Assembly: GCF_002443295.1 (NCBI RefSeq)
Contig: NZ_BAOS01000044.1
Coordinates: forward strand, 1 to 34,774
From: Candidatus Scalindua japonica
Lineage (GTDB): Bacteria > Planctomycetota > Brocadiia > Brocadiales > Scalinduaceae
Direction: 5' to 3'
DNA length: 34,774 nt
A model generated the notes under the pieces. The model saw only the letters and a list, made by a program, of their open reading frames with translations. It ran no database searches and was not told the origin of the DNA. The translations under genes and the position numbers were made by a program. Positions 6,859 through 15,744 of the stretch are shown here, piece by piece; position 1 is the stretch's first letter; every line of letters begins with the position of its first letter.

Positions 6859-9800
6859 AATTATAGAATTCTCTCTTAAAAACAGGATGCTTATCCTGAT
6901 ACTATTTGCTGTATTCATTGGTATCAGTGTTCGTGCTGTTATGCACACACCTATAGATGCATTTCCTGACACTACTCCTGTACAGGTTCAGATCAATACA
7001 GTTGCGTCTAATCTTAACCCCTCGGAAATTGAACAACAAATTACACTGCCAATTGAACTAACCATATCCGGTTTTTCAGGTCTTATTAACGTGCGCTCTA
7101 TATCAAAGTTTGGCCTGTCTCAGGTTGTTGCAACATTTGATGACAACACTGACATTTATGATGCCCGTCAATTCATTATAGAACGACTCATCAGCGTTGA
7201 TCTGCCTGAAGGGATAGATCGTCCGCAGTTGGGTCCCATCTCCACGGGGCTTGGAGAGGTTTTCCATTATCTTCTGAAATCTTCAAATCCTGACAGGACA
7301 CTTGATGAACTCAGAACCCTTCATGATTGGGTTATAAAGCCAGAACTTCGCAAGGTACCTGGTGTGGCGGAAGTTAATTCCTGGGGCGGTTTTGAACGAC
7401 AATACCAGGTTATCGTTTCTCCTGACTCTCTGGTTAAATACAATCTAACGCTTAGCAATGTGTTTGAAACACTTGTTCAAAATAATAATAACGTGGGTGG
7501 TGGTCGGGTTGTATCAGCAGGGCAATCCCTGCTCGTGCATGGTGTGGGCAGGGTGACAACAATCGAACAGATAGGAAATATCGTAGTGAAAGCATACAAA
7601 GGTGCTCCGGTTTACATCAATGACGTGGCAGATGTAATAATTGGACATGAAATTCGAAGAGGAGCAGTAACTGCTCAGGGTAAAGGTGAGGTTGTTCTGG
7701 GACTTGGTTTCGCTTTAATGGGTGAAAATAGCAAAAAGGTAACTGAAGGATTAAAGAAGAGCCTTGAGGATGTTCGTAAGTCCCTGCCAGAGGATGTAAA
7801 GGTGGAAATTGTTTACGATCGCACTGATCTTATATTTAAGGTAATCAGCACCGTAAAGTATAATCTGGTTTATGGGGCAATACTTGTAGTTTTTGTATTA
7901 TTCCTGATATTGGGTAATTTTCGAGTTGGTTTGCTTGTCGCAATCGCAATTCCAATTTCAATGCTTTTTGCCATGTTCGGCATGTATGAATTTTCTATAG
8001 CTGCCAGTCTGTTAAGTATGGGGGCTATTGACTTTGGTATTATCGTTGACGGTTCTGTTGTAATGACAGAAATAAATATGCGAACATTAAACGAGAAACA
8101 ACGGCATTTGGGAAGGCCATTAACAAATATGGAACGTATTCAGAGCATATCTGAATCCGGCAAAGAGGTTATCCGTCCCATTGTTTTCGGCATGGGTATT
8201 ATCATAATCGTCTTTCTCCCTATCTTAACGCTGGAAGGTATTGAAGGCAAGATGTTCAGGCCAATGGCATGGACATTTATCTTTGCAATGATGGGGGCTC
8301 TGGGAATTGCAATATTTCTCTCGCCCATATTGTCATATTATTTTTTACCGAGAAAACCAAGGGAAAAAGAGAGTTTTATAGAGCGCATCTTAAAAAGGGG
8401 TTATATTGCCGCGCTTACCAAGATTCTCGGGTGGAAATATGTACTATTCTGCACTGTATTTTTTTTGCTGATAGGAGCTGCCTTTATCGGAACCAGGTTG
8501 GGAGGTGAGTTTATACCAAAACTGAAAGAAGGTTCAATCGTCATTAACACTATACGACTGGCTGGAGTATCAATAGAGGAGGCTGCTGCCTACAACACCC
8601 GCATTGAAAAACTCCTTCTTGAACTTTTTCCAGACGAAATCAAAGATGTATGGAGTCGTATTGGAACAGCCGAAGTTGCTACAGATCCAATGGGCATAGA
8701 ACTTACAGATATTTTTATCTCGCTTAATCCCAGAGACCAATGGAAACGCGCAGGAACTCAGGCAGAGCTGATCAATCAAATGGAAAAAGAACTTGAAGAC
8801 CTGCCTGGTGTAAATATGATTTTTACTCAACCCATTGAAATGCGCATGAATGAGATGGTCTCCGGCATAAGATCAGACGTGGGTATTAAGATTTATGGGG
8901 ACAACTTTGAAGAACTGGTTTGGCTCAGCAACAGGGTGCAGGAAATTCTCCAGAGCGTCAAAGGAGTTTCAGATATCGCCGGAGAGCAGATTACCGGACA
9001 GCCTACCCTTCAGGTATTGGTAAACCAGGATCAGATTGCAAGACACGGTATTGCGGCAAGCAACGTGCTTAATCTTATTAAAACAGTTGGCGTTCATCAG
9101 ATCGGCGATATCTTTGAAGGACAGAGGAGATTTCCACTTGTAGTCAGGTTGCCGGAAAAACAGCGCACAGATGTCAATGCCCTGGCGAACACACTGATCC
9201 CCACTGAATCTGGACAAATCTTGCCACTTCGTAATTTAGCTGAAATCAGAGAAACAGAAGATTATTCAACCATAAATCGTGAATGGGGGCGTCGTTTAAT
9301 AAAGGTACAATGCAATGTCAGGGACAGGGATATAGCCTCTTTTGTGCAAGATGCACAAGCTCGTATTGAGGACGAATTGGATTTGCCTGAAGGATATGTA
9401 ATCGAGTGGGGAGGTCAATTTGAACATCTTGAACGCTCCAGAATACGCTTTATGATTGTTGTACCAATAGCACTATTACTAATATTTTTAATGCTGTTCT
9501 TCAGTCTGAAAAATCTTGTTGATGTATTTATTATTTATACAGGGATTCCCTTTGCGTTTATAGGTGGTGTTTTTGCTCTATGGGGAAGAGATTTGCCTTT
9601 CAGTGTAAGCGCGGCTGTTGGTTTTATTGCTTTGAGTGGTATTGCCGTTCTTAACGGTCAGATTTTGGTATCCACTATCAGGATGTTAAGAAAGGAGGGT
9701 CTTGTTTTAGATGAAGCTGTTAAGGTAGCAGCCAGACAACGTTTACTTCCTGTAATGGCAACGGCAATCACTGATGCGGCAGGTTTTATACCAATGGCTA

Positions 9801-9961
9801 TTTCAACCGGTGTTGGAGCCGAAGTTCAACGACCACTTGCTACAGTGGTAATTGGTGGTGTAACTACTTGCACTTTGCTGACATTGTTCGTACTTCCAGC
9901 ATTGTATATTACCATTGGAAAGTATTTAAGGAAGGGGATTAAGATACATAACTCTGCATAA
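6851..9961 (+). CDS. czcA: Heavy-metal RND efflux pump, CzcA type
   Basis: This 1,036-residue inner-membrane proton/metal antiporter is of the heavy-metal (HME) RND class and has full family length. It shows the expected layout: N-terminal helix, large periplasmic loop, TM2-6, second loop, TM8-12. In TM4 the sequence GAIDFGIIVDGSVVMTE places Asp394, Asp400 and Glu407 at the spacing of the proton-relay residues of CzcA (D402, D408, E415). This DFG-x3-DG-x4-TE pattern fits Co/Zn/Cd-type pumps rather than the copper/silver CusA type. The motif is followed by Ile rather than the usual Asn. The second half carries SGIRSDVGIKIYG, a conserved HME segment. ATG 6851 is preferred over GTG 6845. The last 17 codons are duplicated at 11587-11640 as part of a large direct repeat. 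No outer-membrane channel gene is adjacent. Confidence 0.93.
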   Translation: MNRIIEFSLKNRMLILILFAVFIGISVRAVMHTPIDAFPDTTPVQVQINTVASNLNPSEIEQQITLPIELTISGFSGLINVRSISKFGLSQVVATFDDNTDIYDARQFIIERLISVDLPEGIDRPQLGPISTGLGEVFHYLLKSSNPDRTLDELRTLHDWVIKPELRKVPGVAEVNSWGGFERQYQVIVSPDSLVKYNLTLSNVFETLVQNNNNVGGGRVVSAGQSLLVHGVGRVTTIEQIGNIVVKAYKGAPVYINDVADVIIGHEIRRGAVTAQGKGEVVLGLGFALMGENSKKVTEGLKKSLEDVRKSLPEDVKVEIVYDRTDLIFKVISTVKYNLVYGAILVVFVLFLILGNFRVGLLVAIAIPISMLFAMFGMYEFSIAASLLSMGAIDFGIIVDGSVVMTEINMRTLNEKQRHLGRPLTNMERIQSISESGKEVIRPIVFGMGIIIIVFLPILTLEGIEGKMFRPMAWTFIFAMMGALGIAIFLSPILSYYFLPRKPREKESFIERILKRGYIAALTKILGWKYVLFCTVFFLLIGAAFIGTRLGGEFIPKLKEGSIVINTIRLAGVSIEEAAAYNTRIEKLLLELFPDEIKDVWSRIGTAEVATDPMGIELTDIFISLNPRDQWKRAGTQAELINQMEKELEDLPGVNMIFTQPIEMRMNEMVSGIRSDVGIKIYGDNFEELVWLSNRVQEILQSVKGVSDIAGEQITGQPTLQVLVNQDQIARHGIAASNVLNLIKTVGVHQIGDIFEGQRRFPLVVRLPEKQRTDVNALANTLIPTESGQILPLRNLAEIRETEDYSTINREWGRRLIKVQCNVRDRDIASFVQDAQARIEDELDLPEGYVIEWGGQFEHLERSRIRFMIVVPIALLLIFLMLFFSLKNLVDVFIIYTGIPFAFIGGVFALWGRDLPFSVSAAVGFIALSGIAVLNGQILVSTIRMLRKEGLVLDEAVKVAARQRLLPVMATAITDAAGFIPMAISTGVGAEVQRPLATVVIGGVTTCTLLTLFVLPALYITIGKYLRKGIKIHNSA

Positions 9962-10990
9962 AATTCAATGATAATATTAGTTACAGGAGTCTGGAGTTAG
10001 TACCCAAGGTTGCTCCTGAAAGAAACTGATCCCTTGTGATGTTTGTGTAGCCTGTCGATGAGTGTTGGTATATCACAGATTTCAATAGTTGGTGTGGTGG
10101 CCAGAATAACTGCCTGAATAACCATATTTTTCAATTCACACCTGTTTCCAGGCCAGGCATATTACAGAAATTTCTCTATCACTTCAGAGGAAAACCCTAC
10201 TAATTCTTTGGAGAATTCTGTACTCGCTTTTTCCAGAAAATATTGACTCAGTAGGAGCAGATCGTCAATCCGATCTCTCAGAGGAGGGAGTATAATACGG
10301 AATTGGTTCAGACGATAGTAGAGATCTTCTCGAAACGTACGATTGTGTACATTGTCTTCCAGTGATATGTTAGTAGTGGCGATTATTCTAATATCAGCGT
10401 GTTTACACTTTGATGACCCGACGCGTCTGAATTCGCCTTGCTGCAGGACTCGGAGTAGTTTTCCTGTAATTGTGGCGTTGTCTCAACTATTTCATCAAGA
10501 AATAATGTACCCCCTTCTGTTTCTTCTACCAATCCATGTTTTCTGTAGATGCCTCAGTGACGGCCACTCGTTCATGGCAAAAAAGTTCGCTCTCAAGGAG
10601 TGTCTCTTTGAGAACGCCACAGTTTATAGGGACAAAAGGGAAGCTGGTCCTGCTGCACAGTTGGTGAATCGATCTTGCAATGAACTCCTTCCCGGTCCCA
10701 CTCTCTCCGGTAATAAGGACTGATGATTTTGTCTTTGATACCAACCGAACGAGTTTAAGGACTTCATTGATTTTATCAGAATCTCCAATAATTTCCGGAA
10801 AATCAGTTCGTTGCTTTGTGCGTTTTGGAATGTAACCTCCATCCTGGTCCTGGATCACAGACCTCATACTTTTGAGGAGATGTTCCGTCTCAGTTTTGAT
10901 TTGCTCCAACGGTTTTTTTTGACAGTTCTCTGAGCTTCTTTTGTTCTCTCCTGATACGCTCAACTTTTGCGTCCAGTTCCTGAAGATTAC
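9908..10990. repeat. Large direct repeat, copy 1
   Basis: This 1,083-bp segment recurs at 11587-12669 in the same orientation with an offset of 1,679 bp. I saw no difference over the parts I compared, and long encoded frames are identical. It begins inside the last codons of the pump gene and ends inside the response-regulator pseudogene. It is a segmental duplication or an assembly duplication, not a known insertion sequence: no terminal inverted repeats or transposase were found. Confidence 0.92.
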
Positions 10991-11045
10991 TGGACTTTGG
11001 ATTGATCTTTGCTCCCCCATCACCAACGTTGAGCTTTTGTATTTT
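9997..11045 (-). pseudogene. Broken NtrC-family sigma-54 response regulator, copy 1
   Basis: Read on the minus strand, several frames add up to a sigma-54 activator. A helical linker (NLQELDAKVERIRREQKK) is followed by the AAA+ domain with Walker A (LITGESGTGKE), then SELF-x-HE leading into VAVTEAS where GAFTGA is expected. After a frame change come Walker B (GGTLFLDE), FRRVGSS, DIRIIATTN, FREDLYYRLN, LPPLRDR and WPGN-x-CELKN. Lesions include a shift in the A8 tract near the linker, a shift near 10540, another near 10480 and an in-frame stop (TAA at 10162-10164, where CAA is expected before YAWPGN). The GAFTGA loop that contacts sigma-54 is itself degenerate. The product cannot be functional. 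Beside the efflux genes it may once have been their metal-responsive regulator (inferred). Confidence 0.85.
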
Positions 11046-11586
11046 TGTGGCTAATACAGATGATGTTCTGAACACCTGCTAATGGACTCGCTGAGACCCC
11101 TCCCGTTGAACCACCGTAAAAGGTAACAAGCCCTTTAAGGAATTGTTTTTTTGGATGGAATACTCACTCGTTCACTTTTCATCGTGATGAACCATACTGA
11201 GATATCCGTTTGGTGATGGGCCCTCCCCCCCCCCAACTAAAGGGAATGAGAACCGCTCCCCCCCTCTTTTAATTCTCCAAGAAAATGTATATAGCAACTC
11301 CCACAAAGAACTACTGGTTTTTCTCGAAAAAAATTATCAATTTTTTTGGAGTGTTTTTTACGCGACCGACATATTGTATTGAATAAAAAAGGGAGGTTGG
11401 TGCAGGCTGTATGGTAGGCGACTACACTATGAAATGAACTCCCGTGACGCACACCCTCTCTCCGGGTGGAAACGAAAGATGCATTGGTCTTCTATTCCTA
11501 TGCGAAGACGGCGGAGGGAATTCAATGCCTGACTCCAGAAACTCAAATATAACGGAATATAGCGCAGTTGTCTATTCCAGATCTCG
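10991..11586. other. Unique spacer between the repeat copies, with poly-C tracts
   Basis: This 596-bp stretch has no supported gene. It includes a 10-C run (11225-11234), a 7-C run near 11267 and several T runs, unlike the rest of the window. The first roughly 55 bp look like a diverged continuation of the regulator pseudogene. A short open frame near 11465-11560 (plus strand) has no start and no recognisable match. Confidence 0.5.
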
Positions 11587-12669
11587 ATTACCATTGGAAA
11601 GTATTTAAGGAAGGGGATTAAGATACATAACTCTGCATAAAATTCAATGATAATATTAGTTACAGGAGTCTGGAGTTAGTACCCAAGGTTGCTCCTGAAA
11701 GAAACTGATCCCTTGTGATGTTTGTGTAGCCTGTCGATGAGTGTTGGTATATCACAGATTTCAATAGTTGGTGTGGTGGCCAGAATAACTGCCTGAATAA
11801 CCATATTTTTCAATTCACACCTGTTTCCAGGCCAGGCATATTACAGAAATTTCTCTATCACTTCAGAGGAAAACCCTACTAATTCTTTGGAGAATTCTGT
11901 ACTCGCTTTTTCCAGAAAATATTGACTCAGTAGGAGCAGATCGTCAATCCGATCTCTCAGAGGAGGGAGTATAATACGGAATTGGTTCAGACGATAGTAG
12001 AGATCTTCTCGAAACGTACGATTGTGTACATTGTCTTCCAGTGATATGTTAGTAGTGGCGATTATTCTAATATCAGCGTGTTTACACTTTGATGACCCGA
12101 CGCGTCTGAATTCGCCTTGCTGCAGGACTCGGAGTAGTTTTCCTGTAATTGTGGCGTTGTCTCAACTATTTCATCAAGAAATAATGTACCCCCTTCTGTT
12201 TCTTCTACCAATCCATGTTTTCTGTAGATGCCTCAGTGACGGCCACTCGTTCATGGCAAAAAAGTTCGCTCTCAAGGAGTGTCTCTTTGAGAACGCCACA
12301 GTTTATAGGGACAAAAGGGAAGCTGGTCCTGCTGCACAGTTGGTGAATCGATCTTGCAATGAACTCCTTCCCGGTCCCACTCTCTCCGGTAATAAGGACT
12401 GATGATTTTGTCTTTGATACCAACCGAACGAGTTTAAGGACTTCATTGATTTTATCAGAATCTCCAATAATTTCCGGAAAATCAGTTCGTTGCTTTGTGC
12501 GTTTTGGAATGTAACCTCCATCCTGGTCCTGGATCACAGACCTCATACTTTTGAGGAGATGTTCCGTCTCAGTTTTGATTTGCTCCAACGGTTTTTTTTG
12601 ACAGTTCTCTGAGCTTCTTTTGTTCTCTCCTGATACGCTCAACTTTTGCGTCCAGTTCCTGAAGATTAC
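11587..12669. repeat. Large direct repeat, copy 2
   Basis: This is the second copy of the 1,083-bp unit. Its first 54 bp (11587-11640) are the orphaned 3' end of the metal pump gene (last 17 codons and stop), without the rest of that gene. The right boundary lies at GAAGATTAC, after which the two flanks differ. Confidence 0.92.
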
Positions 12670-12800
12670 ATGGTTTGGATATCCAATCTGAGGCGCCTGC
12701 CTTAATTGTACCAAAAAAATCGTAGTTATTGGAGTAGGCGGTACAAATGCTTTCCTGAATAGTGTTATAAGTCCTGATACCTGTATGTCTATTACAAATT
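11676..12800 (-). pseudogene. Broken NtrC-family sigma-54 response regulator, copy 2
   Basis: It carries the same lesions as copy 1, including the in-frame stop (11841-11843), but extends further upstream into a decayed receiver domain. On the minus strand the frame ending at 12669-12709 reads IKAGASDWISKPCNLQEL, the typical end of a receiver domain (GAxDxxxKPxxLxEL). In another frame near 12787 VIDIQVSG resembles the phospho-acceptor Asp segment. This identifies the protein as a receiver plus AAA+ (NtrC-type) response regulator. The C-terminal Fis-type DNA-binding helix is not evident after the last stretch, which ends at a stop at 11676. Confidence 0.85.
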
Positions 12801-12984
12801 TATTATCGGTGAAGATAAAAAAAAGATTAATCTTTTTTTGTAATTTTAAATGACATGCGTAATATATTAAAATAATATCTGGTATTCTGGATGTTCGAAA
12901 GAAATAAAGAATCCGGGAAAGATGTTAGTTTGACACCGGAGTCCTCACGAAAGTCAAAAAAATGTCTTCTTTTTGAAATCTTCT

Positions 12985-13034
12985 CAAAAAGCCATCGGTA
13001 GCTTATGACCGGGGAAAGTCCTCGGTGCTTTTTG
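12985..13034 (+). ncRNA. Candidate structured leader element
   Basis: CAAAAAGC (12985-12992) pairs with GCTTTTTG (13027-13034). Inside this helix ACCGGGGA (13008-13015) pairs with TCCTCGGT (13019-13026) over a three-base loop, stacked directly on the outer helix on the 3' side. A 15-nt bulge (CATCGGTAGCTTATG) remains on the 5' side. A possible alternative pairing of TCCTC (13019) with GAGGA (near 13046) would break the inner hairpin. With the terminator-like hairpin just downstream, this looks like a riboswitch or attenuator leader. I cannot match it to a known class. Confidence 0.4.
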
Positions 13035-13055
13035 TCTGGGGACGAGAGGAGAATA

Positions 13056-13086
13056 TCCTTATTTTCATAAGGAGTCTATTTTTTTT
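13056..13086 (+). terminator. Terminator-like hairpin upstream of the membrane aminopropyltransferase
   Basis: TCCTTAT (13056-13062) pairs perfectly with ATAAGGA (13067-13073) across a TTTC loop. After five bases comes an eight-T tract (13079-13086). It is oriented to stop transcription about 75 bp before the next gene's start, as an attenuator would. Confidence 0.5.
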
Positions 13087-13141
13087 CCTTGCACTCGCAA
13101 GGAATTCAGAATTCTGAACTGGAGTCCTCACGATAGTGAGG
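13087..13141. repeat. Cluster of three small palindromes (REP-like)
   Basis: Three hairpins follow one another: CCTTGC-actc-GCAAGG (13087-13102), the palindrome TTCAGAATTCTGAA (13105-13118) and CCTCAC-gata-GTGAGG (13126-13141). The last, with its flanks (AACTGGA-x-x-CCTCAC...GTGAGGA), recurs at 28089-28112 and in a truncated form near 12937-12955, so it is a dispersed element. Confidence 0.7.
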
Positions 13142-13162
13142 ATGCAATACTCGGAGAAAGAG

Positions 13163-15586
13163 ATGATTCGTGAAAACATGGCGCGGTCTTACATTTTGTT
13201 TTCTATGGTATTTGTCGGATGTTATGCGACGATTGCTCAGATATTAATAATTCGGGAGTTTCTTGTTGTTTTCTTTGGAAGCGAACTATGTATTGCAATT
13301 ATCCTTGGTACCTGGTTCCTTGGTATTACGTCTGGTGCGGCAACAGGGGGAAGGATTACAAACAGACTTAAGGTTCGCCTGTCTCCTTTTATTGTTGTGC
13401 TGGTACTGATGTGTCTGATGCTTCCTCTGGAATTGATCTTAATCAGGGTATTAAGGCTTATCCTCAATGTGCCGCCAGGTCAGTACATTCCTCTGTTGTC
13501 ATTGCTGATTTCGTCAATATGTATCATCACTCCATTCAGCTTCACTATTGGATTAATTTTTCCCTTAGGCTGTAAGGTGATCAGGGGGTTTACACGTGAT
13601 TCCGCTTCCGACATCGGTTTTGTATATATTCTGGAAGCCATTGGCAGTCTCATAGGCGGTCTTCTATTTACTTTCGTGCTTGTTACCAGGTTCCCGCCAT
13701 TAACGATAACACTGATTTTCAATTGTATTCTGTTTTTGAATATATTCCTGCTCCTTCTGCTTTTCGATAAAGGAATATTTAAGAAAGCAGCAGCTTTTGC
13801 TTCTCTTTCACTCTTTGTTATTATTTTCATTTTACTGGTATCGAGTGTAGTCAGCAGAGTCGATAATTATTTTATCAATGTAAGGTGGAACTCTTCAAAC
13901 CCTGATATAAAACTTCTGGAATCAACTGATTCACGGTATGAGAATATTGTAGTTGGTGTGAGAGATGGCCAATACAGTGTGTTTGGAAACGGTCAGTTTA
14001 ATTTCTCTTTTCCCGATGAATATGAGAATGCCCAGATTGCTCACCTGGTAATGACGCAGCATCCTGATCCGAAGAGAGTATTGTTGATAGGTGGTGGATT
14101 GGGTGGCTTGGTCCGGGAGATGCTGAAACACCCGATTGATGAGTTAGATTATATTGAACTGGATCCCGCATTGATAGAATCAACAAAGAAATATTTACCT
14201 TCCGAAGAGAAAGAGGTTTTGTCAGATAAAAGGGTAAAAATAATTCACGCGGACGGGAGATATTATGTTAAGAGAACAAGTGGCAGGAAGAAATATGATT
14301 TAATATTTGTAAATGTGCCGGACCCATCTACGGCATTCCTTAACCGGTTTTATACCGTACAGTTTTTTCAGGAGGGGATCGATATACTCGCGGACAACGG
14401 TGTATTTGCGATAGAGATATCGTCTGCGGTTAATTACTTCGGAGAAGAGGTGGGTAATTATACCGGCTCTATTTACCAGTCTCTGCGTAGCGTATTCCCC
14501 CGTGTAATCATCTCTCCGGGACAGATTAATTACTATTTTGCGAGCAATTCATACGACACCGTCACATTCGATATTGGGACATTATCTAAACGTTATGTTA
14601 AGCGCGGTATCAAATCTGAATATTTTTCTGAGTACATATTTGAGACTCTTCTGCCTCCAGAGAGAGTTGCGTTTGTTGCCAGCGAAATTGAGAAGAGAAA
14701 AGGACTCAGAGTGAACACCGATACAAGACCTGTTACCTATTTCTTAAATATCATGTTATGGGACAAGCTTACCGGCAGTAAATTGGGAGGTGTTCTTCAA
14801 TGGCTCAAGGCAAGTCATCTATTAACATTTCTGATTCCTGTCTTTGTATTCATTGTCTGCCGGTTTGCATATGTTTCTGCTTTCAGATGTGGTCCTGATG
14901 TTCAGTTGAGATTCAACAGTATAGTCGCAATTGCAACAACCGGATTTGCCGGAATGGCACTTGAAATTATACTGATATTTGCTTTTCAAAATATTTATGG
15001 ATATCTTTATGAGAACATAGGGCTCATTATTGCGGTGTTTATGTCTGGTCTGGCTCTGGGAGGTGGGATCAGCAACAGATTGATAATACAAAGCACATCA
15101 GGGAATATTCTTAACAAATTAAACATTATGCAATATTTTTTTGATTCTAAGACACGGAACCACAAAGAAACTCATATTGATTTTGGTAGGCAGAAAGAGA
15201 TGAACTGGATAAAGATTTTCATTTTAATAGAATCCGTTATCGTTATATTTGCCTGCATCATGCCTTTTGTCCTGGATCAATTCTCTTCTATGTTAATTGA
15301 TTCTGAGTATCGATTCATGATACTGGTAGGTATAACCGGTGTGCTTGTGGGTCTGGAATTTCCGATAGGAGGCAAGCTGTACCTAATGCATAAAGGGGAG
15401 TTGGGGGTAACCGCAGGTACGATTGACAGCGCAGATCATGCGGGCGCATTTATCGGGGCGCTGTTTACAGGTGTGATTTTCATCCCTCTATTCGGCATAT
15501 CCGGCTCATGTATAATAATAGCAGCGCTGAATCTGATGAGCCTGCTTTTCTTCCTGCATCTTTACTGTCAGAAGAGGAAAAACTGA
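13163..15586 (+). CDS. Large membrane protein with a central spermidine-synthase-like domain
   Basis: The protein is 807 residues. The N-terminal third has about seven hydrophobic segments (FVGCYATIAQILIIREFLVVFFG, then LEAIGSLIGG), the pattern of membrane spermidine-synthase-like proteins. The central domain (about 250-480) is a Rossmann methyltransferase/aminopropyltransferase fold with VLLIGGGLGGLVREML (about 306-321), the acidic YIELDPALI and the DPSTAFLNRFYT motif (about 387) typical of polyamine synthases. A second membrane block (about 550-800) contains GLALGGGISNR and GLEFPIGGKLY. The expected chemistry is transfer of aminopropyl or a related group from decarboxylated SAM or SAM; the acceptor is unknown. 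I chose ATG 13163 because GGAG lies six bases upstream; earlier in-frame starts overlap a palindrome. It has its own structured leader and no operon partner. Confidence 0.85.
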   Translation: MIRENMARSYILFSMVFVGCYATIAQILIIREFLVVFFGSELCIAIILGTWFLGITSGAATGGRITNRLKVRLSPFIVVLVLMCLMLPLELILIRVLRLILNVPPGQYIPLLSLLISSICIITPFSFTIGLIFPLGCKVIRGFTRDSASDIGFVYILEAIGSLIGGLLFTFVLVTRFPPLTITLIFNCILFLNIFLLLLLFDKGIFKKAAAFASLSLFVIIFILLVSSVVSRVDNYFINVRWNSSNPDIKLLESTDSRYENIVVGVRDGQYSVFGNGQFNFSFPDEYENAQIAHLVMTQHPDPKRVLLIGGGLGGLVREMLKHPIDELDYIELDPALIESTKKYLPSEEKEVLSDKRVKIIHADGRYYVKRTSGRKKYDLIFVNVPDPSTAFLNRFYTVQFFQEGIDILADNGVFAIEISSAVNYFGEEVGNYTGSIYQSLRSVFPRVIISPGQINYYFASNSYDTVTFDIGTLSKRYVKRGIKSEYFSEYIFETLLPPERVAFVASEIEKRKGLRVNTDTRPVTYFLNIMLWDKLTGSKLGGVLQWLKASHLLTFLIPVFVFIVCRFAYVSAFRCGPDVQLRFNSIVAIATTGFAGMALEIILIFAFQNIYGYLYENIGLIIAVFMSGLALGGGISNRLIIQSTSGNILNKLNIMQYFFDSKTRNHKETHIDFGRQKEMNWIKIFILIESVIVIFACIMPFVLDQFSSMLIDSEYRFMILVGITGVLVGLEFPIGGKLYLMHKGELGVTAGTIDSADHAGAFIGALFTGVIFIPLFGISGSCIIIAALNLMSLLFFLHLYCQKRKN

Positions 15587-15744
15587 AAAATAGTTTACCG
15601 CAGAGTGGAAAGAAAAGCCATCTATTGTCGAACACCGCTTCCTGGACCTCACAGTATCAATGATTATATCGGGTTTGTAAGTCCCAACCTGCAAAAAAAT
15701 GGTATTCCTGGATGGTGCGTTTTTATACACGCCTTTTGACTGGT

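Noticed and set aside
6851-9961. CusA copper/silver pump
   Set aside because: The TM4 sequence is DFGIIVDG, the Co/Zn/Cd-type pattern, and no CusF or CusC partner is present.
10343-12402. Two identical 126-residue plus-strand frames (10343-10723 and 12022-12402)
   Set aside because: They are antisense to the sigma-54 regulator pseudogene in each repeat copy.
12817-12839. A-run/T-run palindrome around GATTAATC as a terminator
   Set aside because: It has no loop and no clear gene to terminate; it lies in the decayed receiver domain of the pseudogene.
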